Shown here in pieces: positions 63,981 through 64,000 of a stretch of DNA of 64,000 nt. The notes below the pieces were generated by a model. The model made no database searches. It was not told the DNA's origin and worked only from the letters and a program-made list of their open reading frames with translations. The DNA lies in assembly GCA_963971535.1 (NCBI GenBank), contig OZ020590.1, positions 150,670,788-150,734,787 of the forward strand, in the 5' to 3' direction. The position numbers and the translations under genes are program-made. Within the stretch, counting starts at the first letter, position 1, and each line of letters opens with the position of its first letter. Origin of the DNA: Notolepis coatsorum (Eukaryota; Chordata; Actinopteri; Aulopiformes; Paralepididae).

Positions 63981-64000
63981 CGGAACTCATGTGAAAGAAA

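Overview
This window looks like teleost (ray-finned fish) nuclear DNA made almost entirely of transposable elements and tandem repeats. The evidence is vertebrate-type SRP54 protein, fish-type tRNA-headed SINEs with poly(A), several LINE 3' ends with short tandem tails, BEL/Pao and Gypsy LTR elements, and PIF/Harbinger, hAT, MULE-like and piggyBac-like elements with readable target-site duplications (TSDs). No ordinary multi-exon host gene is recognisable. The only cellular protein gene is an intronless, fully open SRP54 copy at 7259-8761.

Layout. 1-3.6 kb is the right part of a two-gene PIF/Harbinger transposon: a transposase tail on + and a three-exon MADF-domain gene on -. A non-autonomous Harbinger (3890-4547), a hAT (4649-5231) and an old SINE follow. 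6.8-16.15 kb is a degenerate BEL/Pao element. Its 5' LTR is split by the SRP54 segment, its gag is broken and ends at 11.72 kb, and its 3' LTR carries a LINE, a MITE, a SINE, an ORF1-only LINE and a hAT as nested insertions. 16.2-23 kb holds LINE 3' pieces, microsatellites and a solo LTR. 23202-36663 is one Gypsy provirus on the minus strand, with almost identical LTRs and a tRNA-Pro primer-binding site. Its pol tail is interrupted by a 3.5-kb LINE.

36.7-41.4 kb has a hAT MITE, tRNA-like dimers, a (TAA)n tract and a tandem array of Pol III B-box-like sequences. 41465-46780 is an unusual inverted-repeat element with perfect 57-bp and 42-bp terminal repeats, no recognisable transposase, and two internal 5S rRNA-like segments. 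47-51 kb has a SINE and two minisatellites (35 bp and 33 bp). 52.7-54.5 kb is a hAT holding a MULE-like element, itself holding a Harbinger MITE, plus a LINE with a SINE inside it. 55.1-56 kb has two abutting MITEs. 56715-60388 is a small hAT inflated by a solo LTR in which several minisatellites have expanded, one of them interrupted by a SINE. 60.5-64 kb is a piggyBac-like MITE in a 39-bp minisatellite, followed by further minisatellites and a (CA)n tract.

The most interesting locus is the intact SRP54 retrocopy. It lies just downstream of, and in the same direction as, LTR repeats that contain heat-shock-element-like and CRE-like motifs. The 5' LTR has lost the part that carries the poly(A) signal in the 3' LTR. 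The second is the 5.3-kb inverted-repeat element with 5S-like segments. All family calls come from reading the sequence and from knowledge of the families; no database search was run.
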